Source of the DNA: 3107 sp965216225
Lineage (GTDB): Bacteria > Pseudomonadota > Alphaproteobacteria > Rhodobacterales > Rhodobacteraceae
DNA length: 52,199 nt
Reading direction: 5' to 3'
Assembly: GCA_965216225.1 (NCBI GenBank)
Contig: CBDCFF010000008.1
Span: 1-52,199 of the forward strand
Below are positions 33,205 to 42,210 of the stretch, one piece after another. Numbering within the stretch: the stretch's first letter is position 1; each line of letters starts with the position of its first letter. Both the position numbers and the translations under genes were made by a program. The notes under the pieces were generated by a model, which saw only the letters and a program-made list of their open reading frames with translations, was not told where the DNA came from and made no database searches.

Positions 33205-34557
33205 TCACAGACGATCCTGTCGCGTGATCCGCGCACCCAGGCGGTTCATCAACGGCTCGAAGATCGGAAAGGAGGTGGCGATCGACGCCCCGTCATCGAC
33301 CGAAACCGGGTTCTGCGCGGCCATGCCGAGCACCATGAACGACATGGCGACCCGGTGGTCAAGCCGGCTCTGGCAAATGGCCCCGCCGGGCACCCCGCCC
33401 GGCCCCATGCCGTGAACGACAAGCGTGTCTTCGTCTTCTTCGATCTTCACGCCGCAGGCTTCCAGCCCCCGCGCCATGGCGTCGATCCGGTCGCATTCCT
33501 TGACCCGCAATTCCTTCACGCCGCGCATGATGGTGACGCCATCGGACAGCGCCGCAACAACGGCCAGGATCGGATATTCGTCGATCATCGAGGCCGCGCG
33601 TTCGGGCGGCACCTCAATGCCGCGCGTTGCCGAGGCGCGAACCCGCAGATCAGCGACCGGTTCGCCGCCTTCCTCCCGTTCATTCCCGAACGCGATGCTG
33701 GCGCCCATCTCCGTCAATGTCGTGTACAGCCCGTTGCGGGTGGGGTTCAGACTTGTCCCTGGTACAGTGATTTCGGATCCTTCCACCACCACTGCGGCGC
33801 AGATCGGGAAAGCCGCCGAACTCGGGTCGCGCGGGACGGCAATCGCCTGCGGTGTCAATTCCGGCCGACCGGTCAGCGTGATGACGCGGCCTTCGCCCGT
33901 TTCTTCTGTCGTGATTCCGGCGCCGAAGGCCGCCAGCATCCGCTCCGTATGGTCGCGGGTCGCTGCCTTCTCGATCACGACCGTTTTGCCGGGCGCGTTC
34001 AAACCGGCCAGAAGCACCGCCGATTTCACCTGCGCCGAGGGCATGGGCACGCTGTAGGTCACAGGCGCCGGCGCCGGCGCCCCGACAATGGTCATGGGCA
34101 GCCGGCCGCCGGACCGGCCAACCGATTGCGCACCAAAGCGCGCGATCAGGCCTGTGACCCGGCCCATCGGGCGTTTGTTGAGGCTCGCGTCCCCGGTGAA
34201 CGTCGCGCTGATCGGGCATGTCGCCATCGCGCCCATGATCAGGCGGACACCGGTGCCGGAATTGCCGCAATCAATCACCTGATCCGGCTCCGCAAGACCG
34301 CCAACGCCCACACCATGCACCGACCATGCGCCCGGCCCGTGCCGTGTGATCCCGGCGTCAAAGGCACGCATCGCCTTCGCGGTATCCAACACGTCGTCGC
34401 TTTCCAGCAGGCCGGTGATCCGGGTCTCGCCAACACTCAGCGCACCCAGGATAAGCGCCCGATGGCTGATCGACTTGTCCCCCGGCGCCTCTGCCATGCC
34501 AGAGAGCGGGCCGCATTTGCGGGATGTCATCGGAACAGGGCTGACGCGGCCGGACAT
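33205..34557 (-). CDS. aroA: 3-phosphoshikimate 1-carboxyvinyltransferase (EPSP synthase)
   Basis: Sixth step of the shikimate pathway: PEP plus shikimate 3-phosphate to EPSP. 450 residues from ATG 34557, chosen because AGAGAGG is 8 nt upstream; the ATG at 34563 is too close. Motifs: MAEAPGDKSISHRALILGAL, the LIMGAMATCPISATFTGDAS region with N-S-G-T-G-V-R-L just before it, SLNKRPMGRV, SAQVKSAVLLAGLNAPGKTV and LRVKECDRIDAMARGLEACG. The loop after NSGTG lacks the common LxaG form (it reads GAMAT), as in class II alphaproteobacterial enzymes. Intact. Confidence 0.95.
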   Translation of the reverse strand: MSGRVSPVPMTSRKCGPLSGMAEAPGDKSISHRALILGALSVGETRITGLLESDDVLDTAKAMRAFDAGITRHGPGAWSVHGVGVGGLAEPDQVIDCGNSGTGVRLIMGAMATCPISATFTGDASLNKRPMGRVTGLIARFGAQSVGRSGGRLPMTIVGAPAPAPVTYSVPMPSAQVKSAVLLAGLNAPGKTVVIEKAATRDHTERMLAAFGAGITTEETGEGRVITLTGRPELTPQAIAVPRDPSSAAFPICAAVVVEGSEITVPGTSLNPTRNGLYTTLTEMGASIAFGNEREEGGEPVADLRVRASATRGIEVPPERAASMIDEYPILAVVAALSDGVTIMRGVKELRVKECDRIDAMARGLEACGVKIEEDEDTLVVHGMGPGGVPGGAICQSRLDHRVAMSFMVLGMAAQNPVSVDDGASIATSFPIFEPLMNRLGARITRQDRL

Positions 34558-34676
34558 GGGCATATCCTCTCTGGTCTCGGAAACCGTTGGTAGCGCAAGA
34601 GCCGGGTCGCGTCCATGGCCTCTGTTGCCCATTTGCCTCCCGGCGTCCCGTCTGCTGCCGCCGGGGCCTCCGGCGG

Positions 34677-34735
34677 GAGTATTTTTGCAGAGAAGAAGAA
34701 GCGCGCAAATCTCTTCTTCTCTGCAAAAAATACTC
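34677..34735. terminator. Long hairpin between trmB and aroA, likely bidirectional terminator
   Basis: GAGTATTTTTGCAGAGAAGA... (34677-34700) pairs with its complement at 34711-34735, about 24 bp with a single bulged base and a 10-nt loop. The A/T runs inside the stem give T tracts in both directions. Two smaller hairpins follow toward trmB (TGCGGC/GCCGCA at 34745-34759, GGGGGC/GCCCCC at 34761-34775). They lie after the trmB stop and before aroA, both on the minus strand, so they probably end trmB transcription. Confidence 0.7.
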
Positions 34736-34785
34736 TGGGGTGAATGCGGCGAAGCCGCAGGGGGGCAAAGCCCCCTTGCATCATT

Positions 34786-35499
34786 TCAAACCTTGCGGAA
34801 CGTCAGATAATGCGGCGCCCGGCCTTCGCGCAGGGCTTTGCGCTCATATCGGGTGGAAAGCCAGTCATTCCAAGGCTTCCGCCAATCTTCCGGCCCTGCC
34901 GCCAACCATTCGAACCCGTGCCCCGGCACTTCCTCAAGCGCCTGGCGCACATAGTCGCAAATATCGGTCGCGATCCGGAATTCGGCCCCGTGCCTCAGCA
35001 CGCGACACAGCGGTTCAAGATGTTCGTGCGTCACGAAACGGCGGCGATGGTGTCTCTTCTTCGGCCAGGGATCGGGGTAGAGCAGGAACGCCCTGGAAAT
35101 GGAGCAATCCGGCAAAACGTCGAACATGTCGCGGACATCGCCCGGATGGATGCGGATCGTGTCCACACCGGTCCGCCGGATCCTGCCCAGCAGCATCGCG
35201 ACGCCGTTCATGTAGGGCTCGCAGCCGATGACGCCCACATCCGGGCGGGATGCCGCCTGATGCACCATATGCTCTCCGTTACCGAAACCGATCTCCAGCC
35301 AGACCGGTTTGCCGCCGAAAAGCGCCTCGGGATCAAGCGGCAGGCGATCCGGGTTTTCGGCCCTCTCCACGGAACCGGGCGACAGCGCTTTCAGATCCCG
35401 ATCCAGATATTCCTGCTGGCTGCGGCGCAGGCGCCTGCCCTTGCGGCGGCCATGGAGATTGCGCCTGGGGGCGCTTTCGGGATGTCCGGTTCCGGTCAT
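34786..35499 (-). CDS. trmB: tRNA (guanine-N7-)-methyltransferase
   Basis: Methylates G46 of tRNA with S-adenosylmethionine. 237 residues from ATG 35499, behind GGAGAG. SAM motif VWLEIGFGNGEHMVHQAASR, acidic IGCEPYMNGVAMLLGRI, FLLYPDPWPKKRHHRRRFVT (catalytic Asp region typical of TrmB), and TRYERKALREGRAPHYL at the C-terminus. An N-terminal basic extension (RRNLHGRRKGRRLRRSQQEY) is usual in alphaproteobacteria. It lies directly downstream of metK, which makes its methyl donor. Confidence 0.95.
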   Translation of the reverse strand: MTGTGHPESAPRRNLHGRRKGRRLRRSQQEYLDRDLKALSPGSVERAENPDRLPLDPEALFGGKPVWLEIGFGNGEHMVHQAASRPDVGVIGCEPYMNGVAMLLGRIRRTGVDTIRIHPGDVRDMFDVLPDCSISRAFLLYPDPWPKKRHHRRRFVTHEHLEPLCRVLRHGAEFRIATDICDYVRQALEEVPGHGFEWLAAGPEDWRKPWNDWLSTRYERKALREGRAPHYLTFRKV

Positions 35500-35540
35500 G
35501 GCCGCTCTCCGGTGTGTCGGCAAGGCCCCGGCTTCATGGC

Positions 35541-36722
35541 TCAGACCGCTTTCCCGAGCGCCTCAGTAAGGTCGGTCCGCTCCCAGCTGAAGCCGCCATC
35601 CGCATCCGGCGCCCGGCCGAAATGACCATAGGCCGCGGTGCGCTGATAAACCGGCCTGTTCAGGCCCAGATGTTCCCGGATGCCGCGCGGCGTGAGGTCC
35701 ATGCAGGCGGCGACGGCGGCCTCTATTTCGGATTCGCAAACCTGCCCGGTGCCATGGGTATCGACATGGATCGACAGCGGGCGGGCGACGCCGATGGCGT
35801 AGGACAGTTGCAGCGTACAGCGCTCCGCCATGCCCGATGCGACCACGTTCTTGGCCAGATAACGCGCGGCATAGGCGGCAGAGCGGTCCACCTTGCTGGG
35901 ATCCTTGCCGGAAAAGGCCCCGCCGCCATGGGGCGCGGCGCCGCCATAGGTATCCACGACGATCTTGCGGCCGGTCAGACCCGCATCGCCATCCGGGCCG
36001 CCGATCACGAATTTGCCGGTCGGGTTTACATGCCATTCGGTCTTGCCGTTCAGCCAGCCGCCGGGCAGGGTTTCGCGAATGTAAGGCTCCACGATCTGCC
36101 GCACGTCGTCCGAACTCAGGCTGTCATCCAGATGCTGGGTGGAGAGCACGATGGAACTCACACCCACCGGTTTGCCGTTCTCGTATCTCAGCGACAGTTG
36201 CGATTTCGCATCCGGTCCCAGCTTCGGCTCCCGGCCGGATTTGCGCGCCGTCGCCAGCCTGTGCAGGATCGCGTGGGCATAGAGGATCGGCGCAGGCATG
36301 AGTTCCGGCGTCTCATTCACCGCATAGCCGAACATGATGCCCTGATCGCCGGCGCCTTCATCCCGGTTCCCTTCTCCGGTCACGCCTTGTGCGATATGGG
36401 TGGACTGTTCGTGCAGGTAGTTCGACACTTGCATGGTTTTCCAGTGGAACTTGTCCTGTTCGTACCCGATATCGCGGACGCATTCGCGGGCGATGTCCTC
36501 GATCCGGCCCATATTGTCGCGCAGCCTGTCCTGATCGGCCAGACCGACCTCCCCCCCGATGATGACGCGATTGGTTGTCGCGAAGGTCTCGCACGCCACA
36601 CGCGCATTCGGCTCTTCGTTCAGAAACGCATCCAGAACAGCGTCGGAAATGCGGTCGCAGACCTTGTCGGGGTGTCCCTCTGAAACGGATTCAGAGGTGA
36701 AAACGTAATTCAGCCGGGCCAT
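35541..36722 (-). CDS. metK: S-adenosylmethionine synthetase
   Basis: Makes S-adenosylmethionine from methionine and ATP. 393 residues from ATG 36722 (MARLNYVFTSESVSEGHPDK). Motifs: SEGHPDKVCDRISDAVLDAF (His/Asp of the active site), the hexapeptide-type EGAGDQGIMFGYA, GGAAPHGGGAFSGKDPSKVD (P-loop-like). An in-frame ATG at 36785 would lie upstream of the riboswitch and is rejected. Translation is probably controlled by the SAM/SAH riboswitch at 36729-36774, whose last strand is the GGAG ribosome binding site. Confidence 0.97.
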   Translation of the reverse strand: MARLNYVFTSESVSEGHPDKVCDRISDAVLDAFLNEEPNARVACETFATTNRVIIGGEVGLADQDRLRDNMGRIEDIARECVRDIGYEQDKFHWKTMQVSNYLHEQSTHIAQGVTGEGNRDEGAGDQGIMFGYAVNETPELMPAPILYAHAILHRLATARKSGREPKLGPDAKSQLSLRYENGKPVGVSSIVLSTQHLDDSLSSDDVRQIVEPYIRETLPGGWLNGKTEWHVNPTGKFVIGGPDGDAGLTGRKIVVDTYGGAAPHGGGAFSGKDPSKVDRSAAYAARYLAKNVVASGMAERCTLQLSYAIGVARPLSIHVDTHGTGQVCESEIEAAVAACMDLTPRGIREHLGLNRPVYQRTAAYGHFGRAPDADGGFSWERTDLTEALGKAV

Positions 36723-36728
36723 GGAAAA

Positions 36729-36774
36729 TGCTCCATTAAGATTGAACCCGCCACGCCAGGAAGCCGTTGTGACG
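36729..36774 (-). promoter_or_regulatory. SAM/SAH riboswitch upstream of metK
   Basis: On the minus strand the leader reads GTCACAACGGCTTCCTGGCG, then TGGCGGGTTCAATCTTAATGGAGCA, ending 6 nt before the metK ATG. The conserved core ACAACGGCTTCCTGGCGTG and the 3' strand ATGGAGCA match the SAM/SAH riboswitch known in front of metK in Rhodobacterales, including the H-type pseudoknot in which GGAGC pairs with GCUUCC. Ligand binding is expected to hide GGAG and lower translation when SAM is plentiful. Confidence 0.9.
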
Positions 36775-36812
36775 AGTTTGCCCACACCGGTTACTTCGGT
36801 GTTCCCGGTGCG

Positions 36813-38327
36813 TCAATCGCCAATCGACCGGCGGAACGGCAGAAAGGCCGCCATGAAGATGATCAGCAACACCAGAACGGGATTGTCGCCAACCCGGCTG
36901 TAAAGGGTTGGCGGCAACGCAGGGGGGAGGGCGGCGTCAAGATATCCGGCCCTGCCCAGCGGCAGGCTGCCAACCACCTGGCCATGGGCGTCGATGACCG
37001 CCGAAATACCGGTATTGGCCGCGCGAACCAGTGGCAGGCCCTGCTCGACCGCGCGAAAACGGGCCTGCGCCAGGTGCTGCTGGGGGCCGGAGAAATTGCC
37101 GAACCAGGCATCATTGGTGATCTGCAAAAGCCAGTCCGGGCGTTGCGGCGCGGCAGCGACATCGCGGGGAAAGATCGCCTCGTAGCAGATCAGGGGCAGG
37201 ACCGTGCCCAGTGTCGGGCCGAGGTCCAGAACCTGCGGCCCGGCGCCGGGCGCGTAGCCAAAACCGGCCTGCGCGGCAAAAGCCGAGATTCCGAACCGCG
37301 CCGCCACCCGGCCAAGGGGGATATACTCGCCAAACGGGACGAGGTGGTATTTGTCATAGACCTGTCCGACCTCGCCGCCCTCAAGGACGATCAGGCTGTT
37401 GTGATAGCCTTCCCCGCCCCGGCGCTGGATGCCGGCGACCACGGGGATGCCATTTGCCGCGGCGTCCATGTCCGCCAGCCTGTCCCCGGCCTGACCGAGA
37501 AGCGCCGGGATCGAGGTTTCCGGCCAGATGATCAGATCCGGCCCGCCCTCGGCAGCAGAAAAGTCGAGCGCCCGGTTGAAGAAGACGGGCATCATCTCGG
37601 GAACCCATTTCTGGTGTTGGGGCGCATTGGGCTGGATGATGCGGAGGATGGGCGGGCTTGCGGATGGCCGGGCGGTCGCGTGCAGGGATGTCAGGAACAT
37701 GGCCGCGACAAAAAGTGTCAGCGCCGCGCCTGCCGACGCAACCGCCCAGGCGCGCGAAAGCGCCGTGGCCGCGTAAACGCCGCTGGTGATCAGCAAGGTC
37801 AGAAAAGTCAGTCCGTGCGGGCCGATCGCACTCGCAATCTGCATCGGGGCGGCGCCGGTCCAGATATAGGCAAGCAGACCCCAGGGAAATCCGGTGAAAA
37901 TGCAGGAGCGCAGCATCTCTGCAAGGGTCAGCGTCGCGACAAGCGCAAGGGCTGGCCAGCGCGCGCCACCCAGCCAGCGGGCCAGACCGAAGCCCAGCGC
38001 CCAGAACAGCGCCAGCCCCCCGGAAATGCCGACAAGGGCAAATGGCGCCATCCAGGCGTGCCGGGCGGCATCGACCATGAAGGGCTCGACGATCCAGAAC
38101 ATGGTCAGGCCAAAATATCCGCCCCCTGCCGCCCAGCCGATGGCGGCGGCCCGTCTGATGCGGCGCGCGCCGTCCAGCAGCAGGGCAAGCGCGACCAGCC
38201 CGATCAGAGAGCACCACCACAGTGACCAGGGCGCTTGCCCAAGCCCGGTCAGCGCACCCGCCCCGAACGCAAGGATCATGCGCCAGCCAGTGTATTCCGG
38301 TTTCGGATACGCCTGAATACTGGCCAT
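36813..38327 (-). CDS. lnt: Apolipoprotein N-acyltransferase
   Basis: Adds the third acyl chain to lipoproteins at the periplasmic face of the inner membrane. 504 residues with about six to seven membrane segments in the first 220 residues and one at the C-terminus (PVLVLLIIFMAAFLPF). The nitrilase domain holds the triad: Glu in LIIWPETSIPALL, Lys in YDKYHLVPFGEYIPLG, Cys in LPLICYEAIFPRD. Start ATG 38327 lies 4 nt past the corC stop. Its products here would include the OmpA-like and TPR lipoproteins. Confidence 0.96.
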   Translation of the reverse strand: MASIQAYPKPEYTGWRMILAFGAGALTGLGQAPWSLWWCSLIGLVALALLLDGARRIRRAAAIGWAAGGGYFGLTMFWIVEPFMVDAARHAWMAPFALVGISGGLALFWALGFGLARWLGGARWPALALVATLTLAEMLRSCIFTGFPWGLLAYIWTGAAPMQIASAIGPHGLTFLTLLITSGVYAATALSRAWAVASAGAALTLFVAAMFLTSLHATARPSASPPILRIIQPNAPQHQKWVPEMMPVFFNRALDFSAAEGGPDLIIWPETSIPALLGQAGDRLADMDAAANGIPVVAGIQRRGGEGYHNSLIVLEGGEVGQVYDKYHLVPFGEYIPLGRVAARFGISAFAAQAGFGYAPGAGPQVLDLGPTLGTVLPLICYEAIFPRDVAAAPQRPDWLLQITNDAWFGNFSGPQQHLAQARFRAVEQGLPLVRAANTGISAVIDAHGQVVGSLPLGRAGYLDAALPPALPPTLYSRVGDNPVLVLLIIFMAAFLPFRRSIGD

Positions 38328-38331
38328 GCGC

Positions 38332-39204
38332 CTATGTGCCCAGATGAACCCGCAGCCGTTTGATCCGGCGGGCATCGGCATCGACCACCTCGAAATCCGG
38401 TCCGGCGGGGTGGCGGATCATCTCTCCGCGCACGGGCACACGGCCGGTCAGAACGAACACCAGCCCGCCCAGCGTGTCGATCTCTTCGTCATCCACGCCT
38501 TTGGTCAGGCAAATTCCGGTTTCTTCCTCGAACTCGTCCAGCGGCGTTCTTGCCTCGGCCAGATAGCAGCCCTCTTTTTCCAGCGTCCAGAACTGGCCTT
38601 CGTCCAGGTCGTGCTCATCCTCGATCTCGCCGATTATGGTTTCGATCAGGTCTTCGAGCGTCACCAGACCATCGACGCCGCCATATTCGTCGATGACCAG
38701 CGCCATGTGCAGCCGCTCGCTCTGCATTTTCTGAAGCAGCACACCGACCCGCATGGAGGGCGGCGCATAAAGCAGCGCTCGCACCATGTCGGCGACCCGG
38801 AATGTCCCGTTCCCGGCGCCGTTGAAGCCGTGTTTCAGGGCGAAGTCCTTCAGGTGGATCAGGCCGGTCGGGGAATCGAGCGTGCCCGAATAGACTGGCA
38901 GGCGGGTCAGGCCGCTGTCGCGGAAGACCCGGGCAAGCTGATCGCGCCCGATATCGTCGGGCACGGCCACAATTTCGGCCTTGGGGATCGCAACGTCATC
39001 GACGCGCATCCGGCGCAGGTTGAGTATGCCATGCGACTGGCTGTTCCGCGTCGGTATCGCGCCAGCATCACCAGCGTCGGTTTCATCCGAATCGCCAGCA
39101 GACAGGACGCCGAGAAAGCGGCGGAAAAATCCCTGTTCTGAACTCTCGCCTTCATCCTGCGCGCCCTGCGCCGCGCCAGATGATTCGTCGGTCGTGTCGC
39201 CCAT
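38332..39204 (-). CDS. CorC/HlyC-type CBS-domain protein
   Basis: 290 residues. After an acidic N-terminus come two CBS domains (MRVDDVAIPKAEIVAVPDDI, RLPVYSGTLDSPTGLIHLKD; VLLQKMQSERLHMALVIDEY, GGVDGLVTLEDLIETIIGEI) and a CorC_HlyC C-terminal domain (LGGLVFVLTGRVPVRGEMIR). There is no DUF21 membrane part, so it is the soluble CorC form, linked to magnesium/cobalt handling in enterobacteria. It lies between ybeY and lnt, a widely conserved order. Confidence 0.92.
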   Translation of the reverse strand: MGDTTDESSGAAQGAQDEGESSEQGFFRRFLGVLSAGDSDETDAGDAGAIPTRNSQSHGILNLRRMRVDDVAIPKAEIVAVPDDIGRDQLARVFRDSGLTRLPVYSGTLDSPTGLIHLKDFALKHGFNGAGNGTFRVADMVRALLYAPPSMRVGVLLQKMQSERLHMALVIDEYGGVDGLVTLEDLIETIIGEIEDEHDLDEGQFWTLEKEGCYLAEARTPLDEFEEETGICLTKGVDDEEIDTLGGLVFVLTGRVPVRGEMIRHPAGPDFEVVDADARRIKRLRVHLGT

Positions 39205-39247
39205 TGGTCCTTTCCAGATACATCACTTGCGGCAGGGCCGCCGCCGA

Positions 39248-39751
39248 TTACCCCTCATATGGGTCCGAAATCCCCAGCTTGCCAAGTATTTTTATCTCCA
39301 GCGCCTCCATCAACGCCGCATCCCTGTCGTCAGTGTGATCATAACTCAACAGATGCAGCGTTCCGTGAACGATCAGATGGGTGACGTGACCGGTCATGGA
39401 TTTGCCCGCCTCCCGGGCTTCGCGCGCGCAGGTTTCATAGGCGATGGCAATATCCCCGAGTTCCCGCGGCAGGCCATTCGGGTCGGCCTCGGGAAGTGCG
39501 GGCGCCTCTCCCGGCGTCTTTGCCCGGCGCTCCTCCGACGGCCAGGACAGCACATTGGTCGGGTGCGGCTTGCCGCGAAAACCGGTATTCAGCGCCGCCA
39601 TCCGCGCATCGTCGCAGCCCAGAAGGCAAATCCCGAAATGTCCGGGGGCGCGGCCGAGCCGGGACAGCGTGGCGGCGGTTGCGCGTTCGGCGACCGTCCC
39701 GAGGGCAAGCGCTTCCCAACGGGGGTCTTCGACGATGGTGCAGGCGGTCAT
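39248..39751 (-). CDS. ybeY: Endoribonuclease YbeY
   Basis: 167 residues. A metal-dependent endoribonuclease in 16S rRNA maturation and ribosome quality control. The zinc site is HGTLHLLSYDHTDD (three His of the H3xH5xH pattern), preceded by NTGFRGKPHPTNVLSWPSEE and LGDIAIAYETCAREAREAGK. I prefer ATG 39751 (MTACTIVEDPRWEALALGTV); the longer frame upstream is not family-like. It follows phoH, its usual neighbour. Confidence 0.94.
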   Translation of the reverse strand: MTACTIVEDPRWEALALGTVAERATAATLSRLGRAPGHFGICLLGCDDARMAALNTGFRGKPHPTNVLSWPSEERRAKTPGEAPALPEADPNGLPRELGDIAIAYETCAREAREAGKSMTGHVTHLIVHGTLHLLSYDHTDDRDAALMEALEIKILGKLGISDPYEG

Positions 39752-39818
39752 GAGGCGTGTCCGGCGCAGGGGGCGGCTCTGCCGCCTTCCCGAATGCTCG
39801 CCGCAGGGCGGGAATTGC

Positions 39819-40835
39819 TCATCCCGCATCCGCATCCGCATCATACGCCTTGATGATCCTCGCCACCAGCGGATGCCGGACCACATCCCTGGCCGTGAAA
39901 CGGTTGAAAGAGATGCTGTCGATATGGCCGAGCAGCCGTTCGGCATCGCCCAGGCCGGACCGGACGCCCCTGGGCAGATCGACCTGGGACCGGTCGCCGG
40001 TGATCACCATGCGGGAGCCTTTGCCAAGGCGGGTCAGGAACATCTTCATCTGCATGGTCGTGGCGTTCTGCGCCTCGTCCAGCACCACGAAGGCATTTGA
40101 CAGGGTACGACCGCGCATGAAGGCGAGAGGCGCGATTTCGACGTGCTTGTCCTCGATCAGCTTCGCCACCTGCCGGCCCGGCAGAAAGTCGTTCAGCGCA
40201 TCGTAAAGCGGCTGCATGTAGGGATCGACCTTGTCCTTCATGTCGCCGGGAAGAAAGCCCAGCCGCTCTCCCGCCTCGACTGCGGGGCGGGAAAGAATGA
40301 TCCTGTCCACATGCCCTTCGATGAACATGTGAACGCCGACAGCAACGGCCAGATAGGTCTTGCCGGTGCCTGCGGGGCCGATGCCGAAGACGAGTTCCCT
40401 TTCCATCAGCGACCGGACATAAGCCTTTTGCGCGTCGCTGCGGGGTTCGACGGTTTTCCTGCGGGTGCGAATCTCCACGCGCCCGCCCTGAAACATCTCA
40501 AGCTGATCGCCTGCGGGGGCGCCGGTATTGCCGCCGGAACCGCCCATGCGAATTTCGCCGTCAATATCCCCGGTCTCGATCCCTCTGCCCGCCTCCAGCC
40601 GTTGATAGAGCGCCTGCAAAACCTCTGCGGCCCTGTCCCGCGCGCCATCCTCGCCGATCACCGCAAGCTGGTTGCCGCGTCGAATGATATGAACGCCCAG
40701 AAAGGATTCGATCTGCGCAAGGTTTCTGTCGAACTCTCCGCACAGGTCGATCAGCAGGCGGTTGTCGGGAAATTCGAGATGCGTTTGCCGAATCTCCTGC
40801 GGCTGCGGGGCGGGGTTGGTCGCGTTGTTACCCAA
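39819..40835 (-). CDS. PhoH-like ATPase (YbeZ)
   Basis: 338 residues. P-loop ATPase/helicase-like protein that works with YbeY in RNA metabolism. An N-terminal KH-like part (LLIDLCGEFDRNLAQIESFL, HIIRRGNQLAVIGEDGARDR), Walker A FGIGPAGTGKTYLAVAVGVH, Walker B FVVLDEAQNATTMQMKMFLT, and MVITGDRSQVDLP. I propose a TTG start at 40835, giving MGNNATNPAPQPQEIRQTHL, because GGAG is 7 nt upstream and the longer frame from 40967 is not PhoH-like and overlaps the helicase relic region. Confidence 0.92.
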   Translation of the reverse strand: MGNNATNPAPQPQEIRQTHLEFPDNRLLIDLCGEFDRNLAQIESFLGVHIIRRGNQLAVIGEDGARDRAAEVLQALYQRLEAGRGIETGDIDGEIRMGGSGGNTGAPAGDQLEMFQGGRVEIRTRRKTVEPRSDAQKAYVRSLMERELVFGIGPAGTGKTYLAVAVGVHMFIEGHVDRIILSRPAVEAGERLGFLPGDMKDKVDPYMQPLYDALNDFLPGRQVAKLIEDKHVEIAPLAFMRGRTLSNAFVVLDEAQNATTMQMKMFLTRLGKGSRMVITGDRSQVDLPRGVRSGLGDAERLLGHIDSISFNRFTARDVVRHPLVARIIKAYDADADAG

Positions 40836-40919
40836 GAATGACTCCAGCGATCGGATGCAGGGCGATGGTGCCAAGTCATCGGTTCGGACGCAAGCGCCCA
40901 ATGCGCCCTGTGCCGGTAT

Positions 40920-42201
40920 CATTGCTGACGCCAGACTTGTCCTCACCGTTCCTGGCAACCAGATCAAGGCGCTGTCGGATATTGACGGCGGTGATCCGGG
41001 GATCGTGCGCGCCTGTCACTACCTGACAACCGCCCGCCCGGAACATGCCGGGTTCGACGCAGTCTTTTCCCATGTCCGGGGGGGCGGGACGGCCCGGCGC
41101 GGCGGCGGCGCAGGCAGCCATTCGCGGGATGCTCCGCGGGCAATCCTGCATTCACCAGATCGAAATCGCGATCCCCGAGGCAAAGCGCAACGGATGGCCG
41201 CTCGCCTATGCGCTCTCCCGGGTTTCCGTGGCAGGGGGTGATTCGGTCATGGCCCCGTGGGTCCGTCACCAGTTCCCGCAGGCAAGCCGGCTGGTGCGAC
41301 GCCTTCGCGACACGCCGTGCACCGATACGCACTGCAACTGGCGCCGCGCCCGGAACGACCCGCAGGCCCTTCTCGGGAAATGGTTCGGCTTTGACGGATT
41401 CCGGCCAGAACCGGCCGGGAAGGACGGACGCCCGCTCCAGCAGACCATTGTCTCGACCGCCATGGGCCGGGTCTCCGGTGCTTGGCATTCTGCCCACAGG
41501 CGCCGGAAAGTCGGTCTGCTACCAATTGCCCGCGCTTTCCCGGTTCACGAGGACAGGCGCCCTGACCGTCGTCATCTCTCCTCTTGTGGCCCTGATGGCC
41601 GATCAGGTGGAGGGCATGAAGCGCCAGGGAATAACATCCTGTGCCATGATCAACGGGATGCTTTCGCTGCCGGAGCGGCGCGACGCCCTGGGTCGGGTCC
41701 GGCTTGGCGATGTGGCGATCCTGCTCATCTCTCCCGAACAACTTCGCAATCCGACCGTGAGATCGGTCCTGAACCAGCGCGAAGTGGGCTATTGGGTGCT
41801 TGACGAGGCCCATTGCGTTTCAAAATGGGGGCACGATTTCCGGCCTGACTATCGGTATGCGGGACGCTTCATCAAGGAATACTCGGGAAGCGACGACCCT
41901 GCGCCCCTTGTCTGCCTTACGGCCACCGCAAAGCCCGGCGTGATTGAGGACATCACCGGGCATTTCCGCGCCAGGCTCGGGGTCGCGCTTGAACTGCTCG
42001 ATGGCGGCGCGGTTCGCGGGAATCTGTCGTTCGAGGTCATTCCGATGGACAAGGGCAGGAAAACTGGCGATATTGTCTTCGTACTCGATGACGCATTGCC
42101 GTCAAACGGGGCATTGGGCGTGATCGTCTATTGTTCAACCCGGCGGGCGACCAGACGTGTGGGGGCCTTTCTGGAGGAAAGAGGCTTTGCCGCAGCCTGT
42201 T
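40920..42201 (+). pseudogene. RecQ-like DNA helicase relic, frameshifted and truncated
   Basis: Parts of a large helicase in three frames. First ADARLVLTVPGNQIKALSDI (about 40920-41090), then QIEIAIPEAKRNGWPLAYAL and the zinc-type stretch CTDTHCNWRRARNDPQAL (about 41130-41465), then the helicase core: Walker A ILPTGAGKSVCYQLPALSRF, GALTVVISPLVALMADQVEG, motif II YWVLDEAHCVSKWGHDFRPD, motif III LVCLTATAKPG, and VIVYCSTRRATRRVGAFLEE. Likeness ends at GFAAAC and TAA 42199-42201. The C-terminal half (rest of RecA2, RQC, HRDC) is absent. At least two frameshifts show long decay. Some large RecQ-like proteins belong to defence loci; that link is only a possibility here. Confidence 0.75.
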
Positions 42202-42210
42202 AAGGTACCG

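Noticed and set aside
36723..36812. SAM-II riboswitch before metK
   Set aside because: The core ACAACGGCTTCCTGGCGTG and terminal GGAGCA fit the SAM/SAH class much better, and the position overlapping the ribosome binding site is typical of that class.
36984..38225. 413-codon open frame opposite lnt
   Set aside because: Arg/Gly/Gln-rich antisense shadow; Lnt triad and membrane segments are unambiguous on the other strand.
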